Made by a program: the position numbers and the translations under genes. A stretch of 64,000 nucleotides of DNA from JBBIMS01 sp964531645. GTDB taxonomy: Bacteria; Acidobacteriota; Aminicenantia; JBFLYD01; JBBIMS01. Within the stretch, counting starts at the first letter, position 1. Every line of letters starts with the position of its first letter. The stretch spans positions 1-64,000 of the forward strand of contig CAZHEF010000009.1 of assembly GCA_964531645.1 (NCBI GenBank), given 5' to 3'. The notes beneath the pieces are model-generated. The model had not been told where the DNA came from, searched no databases, and saw only the letters and a list, made by a program, of their open reading frames with translations. Of this stretch, positions 42,225-50,468 are shown piece after piece.

Positions 42225-42527
42225 TTATTCTACCAATTTTATTCTTTCATCCACCTCAGGATTTCCAGTATTCTTTTTCAGCCTCCATTGCGCTTCGTAT
42301 GTTCCATCTTCGAACTTTTTCTTGGAGTAATCCCATATGTTGTAAAAGATAAAATCAACTTCCCCTTTAATTTCATCGGGATCAAATGAAGAAATTGTTA
42401 TTAGCAAATCATTTGCTCCGATTGATGCAAGTTTTTCCTCTACAACTCTAAATCCCTCATTCTTGGTAAATTTTCTTAAATCAATTTTGTGCTCCCTTTT
42501 CTGGGGAACTTCTTTCTTCTCTTCCAT
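42225..42527 (-). CDS. Small hypothetical acidic-basic protein
   Basis: I do not recognise this 100-residue protein. It is hydrophilic, with a Lys/Glu-rich N terminus (MEEKKEVPQKREHKIDLRKF). A compact middle (VEEKLASIGANDLLITISSFDPDEIKGEVDFIFYNIWDYSKKKF) resembles a small beta-alpha fold, and a basic-acidic tail follows (WRLKKNTGNPEVDERIKLVE). It has no signal peptide, transmembrane segment or Cys pair. A promoter with TTGACA lies upstream, and accA follows 21 nt later, so it leads the accA-hisS-aspS unit. Codon usage looks like that of its neighbours. It is probably a real gene, given the ordered reading frame and the spacing. Confidence 0.6.
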   Translation of the reverse strand: MEEKKEVPQKREHKIDLRKFTKNEGFRVVEEKLASIGANDLLITISSFDPDEIKGEVDFIFYNIWDYSKKKFEDGTYEAQWRLKKNTGNPEVDERIKLVE

Positions 42528-42564
42528 CTCTCTAACCTCTCTTATATCAAACTACAACTTTTAA

Positions 42565-42594
42565 ATTTTATTTTCTTAATACCTTAAATGTCAA
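42565..42594 (-). promoter_or_regulatory. Promoter of the small gene-accA-hisS-aspS unit
   Basis: TTGACA (42594-42589), 18 nt and TAAAAT (42570-42565) on the minus strand, followed by ~37 nt to the ATG at 42527. It is divergent from the promoter of the ROK-family gene. Confidence 0.6.
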
Positions 42595-42601
42595 GTAAAA
42601 A

Positions 42602-42630
42602 TTGACTCCAAACCATCAGTGTTGTATTAT
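42602..42630 (+). promoter_or_regulatory. Promoter of the ROK-family gene
   Basis: TTGACT (42602-42607), 17 nt and TATTAT (42625-42630). The predicted transcription start is near 42637. The first in-frame TTG at 42602 is therefore part of the -35 box and cannot be the start codon; the TTG at 42638 falls on the predicted start. Confidence 0.5.
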
Positions 42631-42637
42631 AATTAAA

Positions 42638-44032
42638 TTGAGGAACAAAATTAAAAATATTTGTAAACCCAAAATTCTTCCTCCTCTCGAAGAAGGGTTC
42701 CTTCCCGCATCTCTTTGGATAAGAGAATATTCGAATATAGTAAAGAACTCTAAAAAAATTCCAATAAAAATAGGAATTTTAAGAGGCAACGGCTCAATTT
42801 CTGTTCATGAGACAGAAATAATTGATAGCTCTGAATTTGATGAGCTAAATAATTTTTATGTAGAGAGAATCTCCAAATTTCTGCTCTGGCAAAGGGGTGG
42901 ATATAAGATTTTGATTTCAGGTTCCAGAAAAATTGGTGAGATTCTTAAAAAAATTTACAAAAAAGATGGCAAAAGGGCCTTTGATGTAAGTTTGATGTCA
43001 AAGGTTTATGAAAGAGATTTTGAAGTGGAAATTGTTGATATGGATAAATTCCCTAAGCAAAAGGAAATTTCTTTCCCTGTTGACAGGGATTTTAAAGGAT
43101 ACAGGATAGGGTTTGACCTGGGTGCAAGTGATAGAAAAGTTTCAGCAATTGTAGATGGGAATCCTGTTTTCACGGAAGAGGTTCCCTGGGAGCCTCAGAG
43201 CAGGAGCGATCCCTCCTATCATTTTCATCAGATAATGTCAGCTCTTCACAGTGCAGCATCCCATCTTCCAAAAGTTGATGCAATAGGTGGAAGTTCTGCG
43301 GGAATTTACATAAATAATCGAGTTATGGTTGCTTCCCTTTTCAGGGCTGTTCCTGAAGAAGTTTTTGAAAAAAGGGTGAAAAATATATTTATAGATATAC
43401 AGAAGGTCTGGGACATTCCTCTTGTTGTTATTAATGATGGAGAGGTTACCGCTCTTGCTGGCTCGATTCTTCTGAATGCCAATGCTGTTCTTGGAATTGC
43501 AATGGGATCAAGTCAGGCGGGTGGTTATGTGAATAAGGCAGGAAATCTAACCAACTGGCTGAACGAACTTGCATTTGCTCCTGTAGACTTTAGTCCATAT
43601 GCTCCAGTGGATGAGTGGTCAGGTGATAGGGGGTGTGGAGTAAGCTACCTTTCCCAGCAAGCTGTTTTCCGGCTGGCAAAGATATCAGGACTTGATGTGG
43701 GAAATGAAAACCCGGTGGAAAGGCTAAAAAAAATTCAAGCACTTTTAGAAAAAGGTGACGATAGGGCAAGGAAAATTTTCGATTCCATCGGGATATATTT
43801 AGGATATGGAATAGGATTGTATTCAAACTTCTATAATTTATCCCACATTTTAATTCTCGGAAGGGTTACATCAGGAAAAGCAGGACATTTGATAGTAGAA
43901 AAGACGAAGGAGGTTCTTGAGAAAGAATTTCCTGAGATCCACAAAGAGGTAAAAATTTATCTTCCTGAAGAGACAGAGAGAAGACTTGGACAGTCAATTG
44001 TTGCAGCATCATTGCCTGTTTTGTTAAGATAA
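42638..44032 (+). CDS. ROK-family sugar kinase-like protein with N-terminal extension
   Basis: Residues ~155 to the end form a ROK (actin-like ATPase) domain. RIGFDLGASDRKVSAIVDG is the first phosphate loop, IGGSSAGIYINN and LVVINDGEVTALAGSILL contain the usual catalytic Asp of END-A motifs, and GIAMGSSQAGGYVNKAGNLTNWLNELAF plus RGCGVSYLSQQAVFRLA form the substrate/zinc region. The C terminus has ILILGRVTSGKAGHLIVE. The first ~150 residues are an extension not found in glucokinase-type ROK proteins; I see no HTH in it. Substrate and activity (kinase or not) are unknown. The start is uncertain: TTG 42638 is chosen because the upstream TTG lies in the -35 box. Translation could also start slightly further in. 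Confidence 0.8.
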   Translation: MRNKIKNICKPKILPPLEEGFLPASLWIREYSNIVKNSKKIPIKIGILRGNGSISVHETEIIDSSEFDELNNFYVERISKFLLWQRGGYKILISGSRKIGEILKKIYKKDGKRAFDVSLMSKVYERDFEVEIVDMDKFPKQKEISFPVDRDFKGYRIGFDLGASDRKVSAIVDGNPVFTEEVPWEPQSRSDPSYHFHQIMSALHSAASHLPKVDAIGGSSAGIYINNRVMVASLFRAVPEEVFEKRVKNIFIDIQKVWDIPLVVINDGEVTALAGSILLNANAVLGIAMGSSQAGGYVNKAGNLTNWLNELAFAPVDFSPYAPVDEWSGDRGCGVSYLSQQAVFRLAKISGLDVGNENPVERLKKIQALLEKGDDRARKIFDSIGIYLGYGIGLYSNFYNLSHILILGRVTSGKAGHLIVEKTKEVLEKEFPEIHKEVKIYLPEETERRLGQSIVAASLPVLLR

Positions 44033-44060
44033 GAGGTAATTTGCCCATAAACTCTCATCT

Positions 44061-44222
44061 TTATTTAATTTTTAAAAAATTACTTATTTTTCCTGCCGGA
44101 TAAACGGCTCCAACGGGGAATGGAATGGTTATTCCTTCCTCTTTGTATCCTTTGTGCAATCTTTTAATTGGATTATTTTTCTTCTGCAAGTAATTTCTGG
44201 GAATCAGAACTTGATTCAATGA
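44061..44222 (-). pseudogene. C-terminal fragment resembling an MscS-type mechanosensitive channel
   Basis: The minus-strand frame contains IPRNYLQKKNNPIKRLHKGYKEEGITIPFP, ending in VGAVYPAGKISNFLKIK and a stop. (R)IKRxxKEEGIEIPFP is typical of the cytoplasmic C-terminal end of MscS-like channels. No membrane portion is present anywhere in the interval, so this is at most a fragment. It lies in the same reading frame as the ArsR-like remnant, apparently joined to it by deletion. Confidence 0.45.
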
Positions 44223-44486
44223 GGAACTCTGACATAAGGTCAAAAGTTCAAGGATATTTGGATGAGGAACCCCGTAGAAAAACCTGTGTTCCTTTCTTTC
44301 CTGCTTTTAAAATTCCTTATCTTTAAGAAGGCCAAGATGCTGGGAGAGACTCGATTTAGATATGCCTGTTAAATTCTCTATTTTACTCTCGTTCGTCTTT
44401 CTGCCTCTCAGGGCATCAATTATCAAAGGTCTTTTTGTATGGGAAAATACAGAGCAAAAATCCGCATGATTCTCATAATATATAAA
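44223..44486 (-). pseudogene. Broken ArsR-family transcription regulator
   Basis: Reading the minus strand, the frame gives YYENHADFCSVFSHTKRPLIIDALRG, then KIENLTGISKSSLSQHLGLLKDKEF, a TAA at 44309-44307, and then KQERKEHRFFYGVPHPNILELLTLC. This is the winged-helix layout of ArsR-type repressors. The in-frame TAA sits between the recognition helix and the wing, where homologues continue without a break (single base change from TTA). No start codon is present upstream in this frame either, since the frame begins after TAA with TAT/TAC-type codons. The gene is therefore likely dead. It faces away from the DUF4412-like gene at 44618; a palindrome between them could be its former operator. Confidence 0.7.
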
Positions 44487-44524
44487 ACTTTTTTAAATTT
44501 TCTATCGCCTGAAAAATTACATTA

Positions 44525-44606
44525 TTAAACTTAAAAGTTTAAAAAATCAAAACAAAAGCTTCTGAGTAAAATTTCAATTTACTCTAATAAAATGTTATAG
44601 TGTAAA
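44525..44606. promoter_or_regulatory. Palindromes upstream of the DUF4412-like gene
   Basis: TTAAACTT (44525-44532) and AAGTTTAA (44535-44542) form an 8+2+8 palindrome. A second, imperfect 29-bp dyad (44578-44606, TTTAC...GTAAA ends) overlaps a possible TATAGT -10 (44596-44601). Both lie between the ArsR-like remnant and the gene at 44618 and could be old operator sites. Confidence 0.35.
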
Positions 44607-44617
44607 ATGGAGGTACA

Positions 44618-45409
44618 ATGAAAAACAAAATTGTCATTTTGCTTGTTCTCTTCCTGTTCCAGGCGGGGTTAATATTCGCTGGAATAGAGTGGCAGGCAAA
44701 AATTGTATTAAATCTAGGAGAAAAGGAAGAAAGTTCAATTCTGACCCACTGCTATGCCCAAGGTGGAAATGTTAGAGAAGAGTTCTTAGAAATAGGGAAA
44801 AAATCTGACCCATTCCGTAAGAAAGGTGGATACTGGTTATACAGGAGTGGAACCGACACTGTTATTATTGTAGACCCCGAGGAGAAAACATACATGGAAA
44901 TTGATATGAATAAAATTTTGCAAATGAGCGGAGCGATTGCAAAGCTCGTAAGAATAACAATAACCAATCCCAATGTTGAAGTTACAAAATTAGAATCACA
45001 GAATATAGGAACATACAAATGCAATCACATTTTGATTAAAACTTCTTACGATATAGAAACAAAAATCGCAATTATAAAGACAAAAAGTCATGTGGAAGAG
45101 ACTAAGGAAATCTGGGCAACAGATGATATTCCGTCTATGGAAGCTGCTGGAGGTTTCAAAAACAAGACATATAAAACAGGCTTTGAAGAACTTGACACTC
45201 TGATTCAAAAAGAAATGCAGGCTCAAAAGGAAATAGGATTTGTAATAAAGTCATTAACAACTAAGAAAAATACTGACAAGAAAGGAAAAACAGAGACAAG
45301 TGTGTCAGAAATGACTGTTACAAATATTTCATTGAAGAACTTATCCGATGAGATTTTCAAGGTCCCTTCAGGGTATAAAAAAGTTGAACTTTCATGGACA
45401 GAAGAATAA
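44618..45409 (+). CDS. Exported protein resembling DUF4412
   Basis: The protein has 263 residues. A signal peptide of ~21 residues (MKNKIVILLVLFLFQAGLIFA) is followed by beta-rich sequence. YWLYRSGTDTVIIVDPEEKTYMEIDMNKI resembles the DUF4412 pattern of a readout strand followed by MEID, and later segments (TYKCNHILIKTSYD, KEIWATDDIPS, FEVPSGYKKVEL-like end) fit the same group. Function unknown; the fold is thought to be periplasmic. The ATG has a good GGAGG 5 nt upstream (44609-44613). It lies alone between the broken regulator and ileS. No lipobox or membrane helix is seen after the signal peptide. Confidence 0.65.
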   Translation: MKNKIVILLVLFLFQAGLIFAGIEWQAKIVLNLGEKEESSILTHCYAQGGNVREEFLEIGKKSDPFRKKGGYWLYRSGTDTVIIVDPEEKTYMEIDMNKILQMSGAIAKLVRITITNPNVEVTKLESQNIGTYKCNHILIKTSYDIETKIAIIKTKSHVEETKEIWATDDIPSMEAAGGFKNKTYKTGFEELDTLIQKEMQAQKEIGFVIKSLTTKKNTDKKGKTETSVSEMTVTNISLKNLSDEIFKVPSGYKKVELSWTEE

Positions 45410-45505
45410 AGGTTTCTTTGCTTCTCAACGGATAGCTAAAAGAAAAGGTGAAAAGTCAAGACAATAATTGAATTCATTTTAGAGAACTGAAGAACTCAGT
45501 TTTTG

Positions 45506-45534
45506 TTGATTTTTCAACAATTATTCAGTAAAAT
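45506..45534 (+). promoter_or_regulatory. ileS promoter
   Basis: TTGATT (45506-45511), 17 nt and TAAAAT (45529-45534), then 16 nt to ATG 45551. A short leader with GGAG before the ATG is predicted. No T-box structure is visible in front of this synthetase gene. Confidence 0.65.
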
Positions 45535-45550
45535 TTATCTTTTGGAGAAA

Positions 45551-48313
45551 ATGGGTAAAGATTATAAAGAGACTTTAAACCTTCCAAAGACCTCTTTTCC
45601 AATGAAAGCAGACCTTCCTCAGAGGGAACCATTAATTCTGGAAAAATGGGATAAAATGAATATTTACAGGAGAATCCTTGAAAAGAAAAAAGATTCTCCT
45701 CTTTTCATTCTTCATGACGGTCCACCTTACGCTAATGGAAATATCCATCTCGGTCATGCCCTTAACAAAATTCTCAAGGATTTTATTGTAAAATCAAGGA
45801 GTATGGGAGGATTTAAATCTCCATATTTACCTGGCTGGGATTGCCATGGTCTTCCCATTGAGCACAAAGTTGATCAGATTCTAAAAGAGAAAAAGAAAAA
45901 AATGAGTTCTGTGGAAATAAGGGAGGAGTGCAGAGCATATGCTGAAAAATATGTAAATATTCAAAGGGAAGAGTTTAGACGTCTTGGTGTATTTGGCGCA
46001 TGGGATGAACCATATCTTACAATGGACCCTCAATATGAGGCAGACATAATCCGTTATCTTTATTCATTTTTTAAGTCAGGGGGGGTTTATAGGAAGAAAA
46101 AACCCGTTCTCTGGTGTATCCATTGCGAAACTGCCCTCGCTGAAGCAGAAATTGAATACCATGAACACACTTCTCCTTCTATTTGGGTTTTATTCCCATT
46201 GAGTTCTGATTTTTACGAAAGATTTTCATTCCTGAATGGAAAAGATGCTTTTGTTATTATCTGGACAACAACTCCATGGACATTACCTGCAAATCTTGCG
46301 GTTGCCCTTCATCCTGATTTTACTTACTCCTTTTTTGAGTCAGATGGAAGGGTTTATCTAATTGCAGATTCTCTTTTCGAAAGTATTACAAAGAAGCTCA
46401 ATTTCAAGGAACCGAGGATAATAAAGAAAGTAAAGGGAGCAGAGGTGGAAGGTTTGAATGCCATACATCCTCTCTATGAAAGAAAATCAGTTATAATTCT
46501 TGCAGAATATGTAAATCTCGAACAGGGGTCAGGTTGTGTTCACACTGCACCTGGTCATGGAGAGGAGGATTATTACTCGGGTGTAAAATATAATCTTGAT
46601 ATTTACAATCCCGTGGATGAGAAGGGAAAATTTGTAAGCAATTTACCCCTCTTTGGGAATCTTCAGGTATTTGAAGCGAATCCTTTAATTGTTGAAGAGC
46701 TTAAAAAAAGAGGAAAATTGCTTTTATCAGAGGAAATTTCTCACTCTTATCCCCACTGCTGGAGATGTAAAAATCCTGTAATTTTCAGGGCAACTGAACA
46801 GTGGTTCATTTCAATGGACTCTGCAGATTTAAGAGATAGCGCGATAGAAGCTTGCAAAGGAATTAAATGGATTCCAGAATGGGGTATGGAGAGAATAACA
46901 AATATGTATCAAACAAGCCCTGATTGGTGTATATCTAGACAGAGAACATGGGGAGTTCCAATTCCTGTTTTCTTCTGCAAGAATTGCAACGAAGTTCTTG
47001 AAAAGTGGGAATTGATGGAAAGAGTTGCTGAAATCTTCGGCAAAGAAGGTTCAAATAGCTGGTTTTTGAAGGATGCAAATTACTTTATTCCTGAAGGGAC
47101 TAAATGTGATAAATGTGGAGGAAATGAATTTAGAAAAGAGACAGACATCCTTGATGTCTGGTTTGAGTCAGGCTCTTCCCATTCTGTTCTCGAAAGAGAC
47201 CCTGATCACAAATGGCCTGCAGATGTTTACATTGAAGGAAATGACCAGTACAGGGGATGGTTCAACAAATCCCTAATTGTTGGACTTTCAGCAAAAGGTA
47301 AGTCACCTTTCAAAATTGTTATAACCCACGGATGGGTTCTTGATGAACAGGGAAGAACAATGCACAAATCCTTGGGGAATGTGATATCTCCTCAGGAGAT
47401 AATTGATAAGAAGGGAGCGGAAATTCTAAGACTCTGGGTAGCAAGCTTCAATTATAAAGAGGATGTAAAACTTGGTCCTGAAATTCTCGAAAGGCTAACT
47501 GAAGCATACAGGAAAATAAGAAATACATGGAGGTTCATGCTTGGCAATCTTTACGATTTCAATCCTTCAAAGGATTTTATTCCCAGGGGAAAAATGAACC
47601 CCCTTGATCTTTACATTCTCGAGAAATGGAGGGGCAAAGCAGAAAGAATTCTTAAATGGTATAAGGATTTTGAGTATCACTCCATCTATCATACCCTCTA
47701 CAACTTTTTCACGGTTGACCTTAGCGCTCTGTATCTTGACATTATTAAAGATAGATTATACTGCTCCCATCCCGAATCAGAAGAAAGGAGGTCAGCCCAG
47801 ACAGCTATCTTCATTGTGTTAAAGGAAAGTCTACTCCTTTTTGCACCGATCCTTCCCTTTACAGCAGAAGAGGCATGGGAATTTTTGCCATATTTTGAAG
47901 GGAAGGAGGAATCCATTTTTCTTCACACATTTCCAAAAATAGAGACTGTCTGGCTTGAGGAAGAGAAGATGAAGGAATGGGAGTCCATTTTAGACATAAG
48001 GGAGATGGTTTTGAAAGCTCTTGAAATTGAGAGGAATAAAAAGACACTGGGTAACTCCCTTGAAGCTAAAGTTATTTTAAAATATCCTGGTGGTGATCAA
48101 GAACTTATTAAAAAATTCAAAGAACAACTTCCTTCAATTTTCATTGTTTCTCAGGTTGAAACTGAGACTGGGAATGAATTGAGTGTTGAGGTTTCAAAAG
48201 CAGATGGAGAGAAATGTCAGAGATGCTGGAATTACTCAATCTATGTTAGAAAAGACAAGAACTTTCTTGACCTCTGTCCCAGATGTATAGAGGCGGTTAA
48301 AAAACTTACATGA
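45551..48313 (+). CDS. ileS: Isoleucyl-tRNA synthetase
   Basis: This is a 920-residue class I synthetase with HDGPPYANGNIHLGHALNKILKD (HIGH motif as HLGH), the CP1 editing domain (TTPWTLPANLAVALHPD), WFISM, WGVPIPVFFCKNC, WFESGSSHS, EGNDQYRGWFNKSLI, the KMSKS-type motif MHKSLGN, and a C-terminal zinc finger C-x2-C (CQRCWNY) with CPRC. These are the marks of bacterial IleRS. ATG 45551 (GGAG upstream) begins MGKDYKETLNLPKTSFPMKADLPQREP, as in homologues; the open frame extends 16 codons upstream into the promoter. It overlaps lspA by 4 nt, so it heads an ileS-lspA-lgt-rluD unit. Confidence 0.97.
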   Translation: MGKDYKETLNLPKTSFPMKADLPQREPLILEKWDKMNIYRRILEKKKDSPLFILHDGPPYANGNIHLGHALNKILKDFIVKSRSMGGFKSPYLPGWDCHGLPIEHKVDQILKEKKKKMSSVEIREECRAYAEKYVNIQREEFRRLGVFGAWDEPYLTMDPQYEADIIRYLYSFFKSGGVYRKKKPVLWCIHCETALAEAEIEYHEHTSPSIWVLFPLSSDFYERFSFLNGKDAFVIIWTTTPWTLPANLAVALHPDFTYSFFESDGRVYLIADSLFESITKKLNFKEPRIIKKVKGAEVEGLNAIHPLYERKSVIILAEYVNLEQGSGCVHTAPGHGEEDYYSGVKYNLDIYNPVDEKGKFVSNLPLFGNLQVFEANPLIVEELKKRGKLLLSEEISHSYPHCWRCKNPVIFRATEQWFISMDSADLRDSAIEACKGIKWIPEWGMERITNMYQTSPDWCISRQRTWGVPIPVFFCKNCNEVLEKWELMERVAEIFGKEGSNSWFLKDANYFIPEGTKCDKCGGNEFRKETDILDVWFESGSSHSVLERDPDHKWPADVYIEGNDQYRGWFNKSLIVGLSAKGKSPFKIVITHGWVLDEQGRTMHKSLGNVISPQEIIDKKGAEILRLWVASFNYKEDVKLGPEILERLTEAYRKIRNTWRFMLGNLYDFNPSKDFIPRGKMNPLDLYILEKWRGKAERILKWYKDFEYHSIYHTLYNFFTVDLSALYLDIIKDRLYCSHPESEERRSAQTAIFIVLKESLLLFAPILPFTAEEAWEFLPYFEGKEESIFLHTFPKIETVWLEEEKMKEWESILDIREMVLKALEIERNKKTLGNSLEAKVILKYPGGDQELIKKFKEQLPSIFIVSQVETETGNELSVEVSKADGEKCQRCWNYSIYVRKDKNFLDLCPRCIEAVKKLT

Positions 48314-48804
48314 AAAGATTAATCTGGATAAGCATAATTGCCAATGTTTTCTTCCTCGATATTTTTACAAAACTTTTAGTTAAAAGATTTGTTCCTTTTT
48401 ATGGAGAAAAGGTAATAATACATAATTTCTTTTCCATTACAAATATAGTCAACAGGGGAACTGTCTTTGGGTTCTTTTCGACATATGGAAGCCGATCCCT
48501 TTACTATGTTTTTTTGATTTTATCAATATCTGCATTTCTTTTAATCTTATATGTTTTTTTCAGAACACCTTCCAATGAAATAATTGCCAACCTTTCATTT
48601 TCTTTCATTATAGGAGGGGCTCTCGGAAATATTTTTGACAGAATTGTAAATGGTGGAGTTACTGATTTTATCGATATTTACTATGGGTCCTTTCGCTGGC
48701 CCACCTTTAACCTTGCTGATTCTTTCATCACCATTGGAGCCATCTTAATAATTGGAGAGATGATTTTATTGAGGAAAAGGAGAGTATGTTCCCTGTACTC
48801 ATAA
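48310..48804 (+). CDS. lspA: Lipoprotein signal peptidase (signal peptidase II)
   Basis: LspA cleaves diacylglyceryl-modified prolipoproteins in the inner membrane. Its 164 residues contain four hydrophobic helices and the two conserved blocks GGALGNIFDRIVNGGVTDFIDI and FNLADSFITIG, whose Asp residues (in VTDF and NLADS) are the catalytic pair of this aspartic peptidase family. NIVNRGTVFGFF is the third conserved segment, where Thr replaces the common Ala (N-x-G-A-x-F). It overlaps ileS by 4 nt and lgt by 19 nt. The ileS-lspA pairing is a common bacterial arrangement. Confidence 0.95.
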   Translation: MKRLIWISIIANVFFLDIFTKLLVKRFVPFYGEKVIIHNFFSITNIVNRGTVFGFFSTYGSRSLYYVFLILSISAFLLILYVFFRTPSNEIIANLSFSFIIGGALGNIFDRIVNGGVTDFIDIYYGSFRWPTFNLADSFITIGAILIIGEMILLRKRRVCSLYS

Positions 48805-49574
48805 AAATTGGTTCAATAACTATTTATACCTATGGTTTCTTAGTTGCTATAGGTTTTCTTATTGCTTTAATTCTCTTTGAATGGAATCTTAAAAAGGCTG
48901 GTTTACCTGTAAAGGAATTATCGAATCTCGTCTTTTATCTTTTCATTGTTGCCTTTATTGGAAGTAAAATTCTCATGATTTTCTCAGAATTTAAATACTA
49001 TATTAGTTATCCCAAAGAAATTTTAGGAACTGTAAGAGCAGGAGGTCATTTTTTCGGAGCACTTCTTTTCGGTATACCATTCGCTTTTTTTTATTTAAAG
49101 ATTAAAAAAATTTCATTTCTTCCTGTAGCAGATGTTTTCTCTCCCTCAATAGCCTTTGCCCATGCTTTTGGGAGGCTCGGATGTTTTTCAGCAGGATGCT
49201 GTTACGGAAAAGAGATTAACTGCCCCATATCAGTTACATTTACAAATCCAATAGCCCACCAGCACACCGGTGTTCCTCTTGGCGTCCCCCTCTTTCCAAC
49301 GCAACTTGCTGAAGCAATATTCAATTTTGCCAATTTTTTATTTTTATTTTATCTTCTTAGAAAAAAAGTAAAGGAAGGAAAAGTATTTTCTTTTTATATT
49401 CTTAACTATTCTATCTGGAGATTTATAATTGAATTTTTCAGGGGTGACCCTGATAGAGGGATAATCTTTCAGAATTCCTTTACATTCTCCATCCCCCAGC
49501 TGATTTCTCTAATTGGGATTTTATTTTCCATTTTCCTTTTTTCTCGCATTAAAAAGAAAAAAGCACATTCATAA
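48786..49574 (+). CDS. lgt: Prolipoprotein diacylglyceryl transferase
   Basis: Lgt transfers diacylglycerol to the lipobox Cys before LspA cleavage, so this pair handles lipoprotein maturation. Its 262 residues form about seven membrane helices. The conserved motifs are YTYGFLVAIGFLIAL at the start, RAGGHFFGALLFG (where others have RSGG), HAFGRLGCFSAGCCYG near residues 126-141, FPTQLAEAI, and EFFRGD near the C terminus. It overlaps lspA by 19 nt; rluD begins 6 nt after it. Lipoproteins to act on are visible nearby, for example at 5565. Confidence 0.95.
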   Translation: MFPVLIKIGSITIYTYGFLVAIGFLIALILFEWNLKKAGLPVKELSNLVFYLFIVAFIGSKILMIFSEFKYYISYPKEILGTVRAGGHFFGALLFGIPFAFFYLKIKKISFLPVADVFSPSIAFAHAFGRLGCFSAGCCYGKEINCPISVTFTNPIAHQHTGVPLGVPLFPTQLAEAIFNFANFLFLFYLLRKKVKEGKVFSFYILNYSIWRFIIEFFRGDPDRGIIFQNSFTFSIPQLISLIGILFSIFLFSRIKKKKAHS

Positions 49575-49580
49575 TTTTTT

Positions 49581-50468
49581 ATGAAAAAGGAAGGGGTAAA
49601 AAAGGACTTCATAGTTGATATGGAAGATTCAGGAAAGAGATTGGATATTTTTCTATCTACAAAAATTGATGGTTTTACTCGCTCAAAGATTCAGAAGCTA
49701 ATAAAGGAGAATCTTGTAAATGTTTCAGGAAGATATGAGAAGGCAGGTTATCGATTAAAGGAAGGAGAAAAAATAGAGGTTATAATACCTGAGATCAAAG
49801 AATCGGGGATAATCCCTGAAAACATTCCTGTTAAAATACTTTATGAAGATGAATACATAATGGTAATTGACAAACCTTCGGGAATGGTGGTCCATCCAGG
49901 GGCTGGAGTTGAAAAGGGAACCCTCGTAAATGCACTGCTATTCCTGAGACCTGAAATTGCCAGTGTTGGCTCTGAAAAAAGGCCAGGAATTGTCCACAGG
50001 CTCGACAAGGAAACATCGGGTTTAATTGTTGTTGCAAAAAACGATTTTGCTTACCATTTTCTTCAAAAAGAATTTAAAGAAAGAAGAGTAAAAAAAGAAT
50101 ACATAGCATTAGTCCGATGTAATCTAAGAGAGAGAAGGGGAAAGATTGAACTCGCAATAGGAAGGGACAGAAAAGACAGGGAAAAGATATCAGAAAGAAC
50201 ATCAAAGCCGAGGGAGGCATTTACAGAGTATGAGCTTTTAAAGGAAATTGGAAATTTTAAGATTCTTTCTGTTAGACCGAGAACAGGAAGAACTCATCAG
50301 ATCAGGGTTCACTTGAAATCTATTGGTTGTCCAATTCTCGGAGATAAAAAATATGGAGGCGCTCCTTACAAAAGACTTGCCCTGCACAGCCACTCTATTT
50401 CTTTCAAGCACCCCTTCACGGGTAAGGAAATAAAGTTTGTTGCGTCCTTTCCAGAGGATCTGATTTAA
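49581..50468 (+). CDS. rluD: Ribosomal large subunit pseudouridine synthase, RluD family
   Basis: The protein isomerises uridine to pseudouridine in 23S rRNA. It has 295 residues. The N-terminal ~85 residues form an S4-type RNA-binding domain (GKRLDIFLSTKIDGFTRSKIQKLIKENLVNV). The rest is the catalytic domain with DKPSGMVVHPGAGVEKGTLVNALL, GIVHRLDKETSGLIVVAKND (the catalytic Asp in HRLD), and SVRPRTGRTHQIRVHLKSIGCPILGDKKYGG. It is the last gene of the ileS unit and converges on mglA with no gap between stops. RluD and RluC-type specificity cannot be separated with certainty. Confidence 0.93.
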   Translation: MKKEGVKKDFIVDMEDSGKRLDIFLSTKIDGFTRSKIQKLIKENLVNVSGRYEKAGYRLKEGEKIEVIIPEIKESGIIPENIPVKILYEDEYIMVIDKPSGMVVHPGAGVEKGTLVNALLFLRPEIASVGSEKRPGIVHRLDKETSGLIVVAKNDFAYHFLQKEFKERRVKKEYIALVRCNLRERRGKIELAIGRDRKDREKISERTSKPREAFTEYELLKEIGNFKILSVRPRTGRTHQIRVHLKSIGCPILGDKKYGGAPYKRLALHSHSISFKHPFTGKEIKFVASFPEDLI

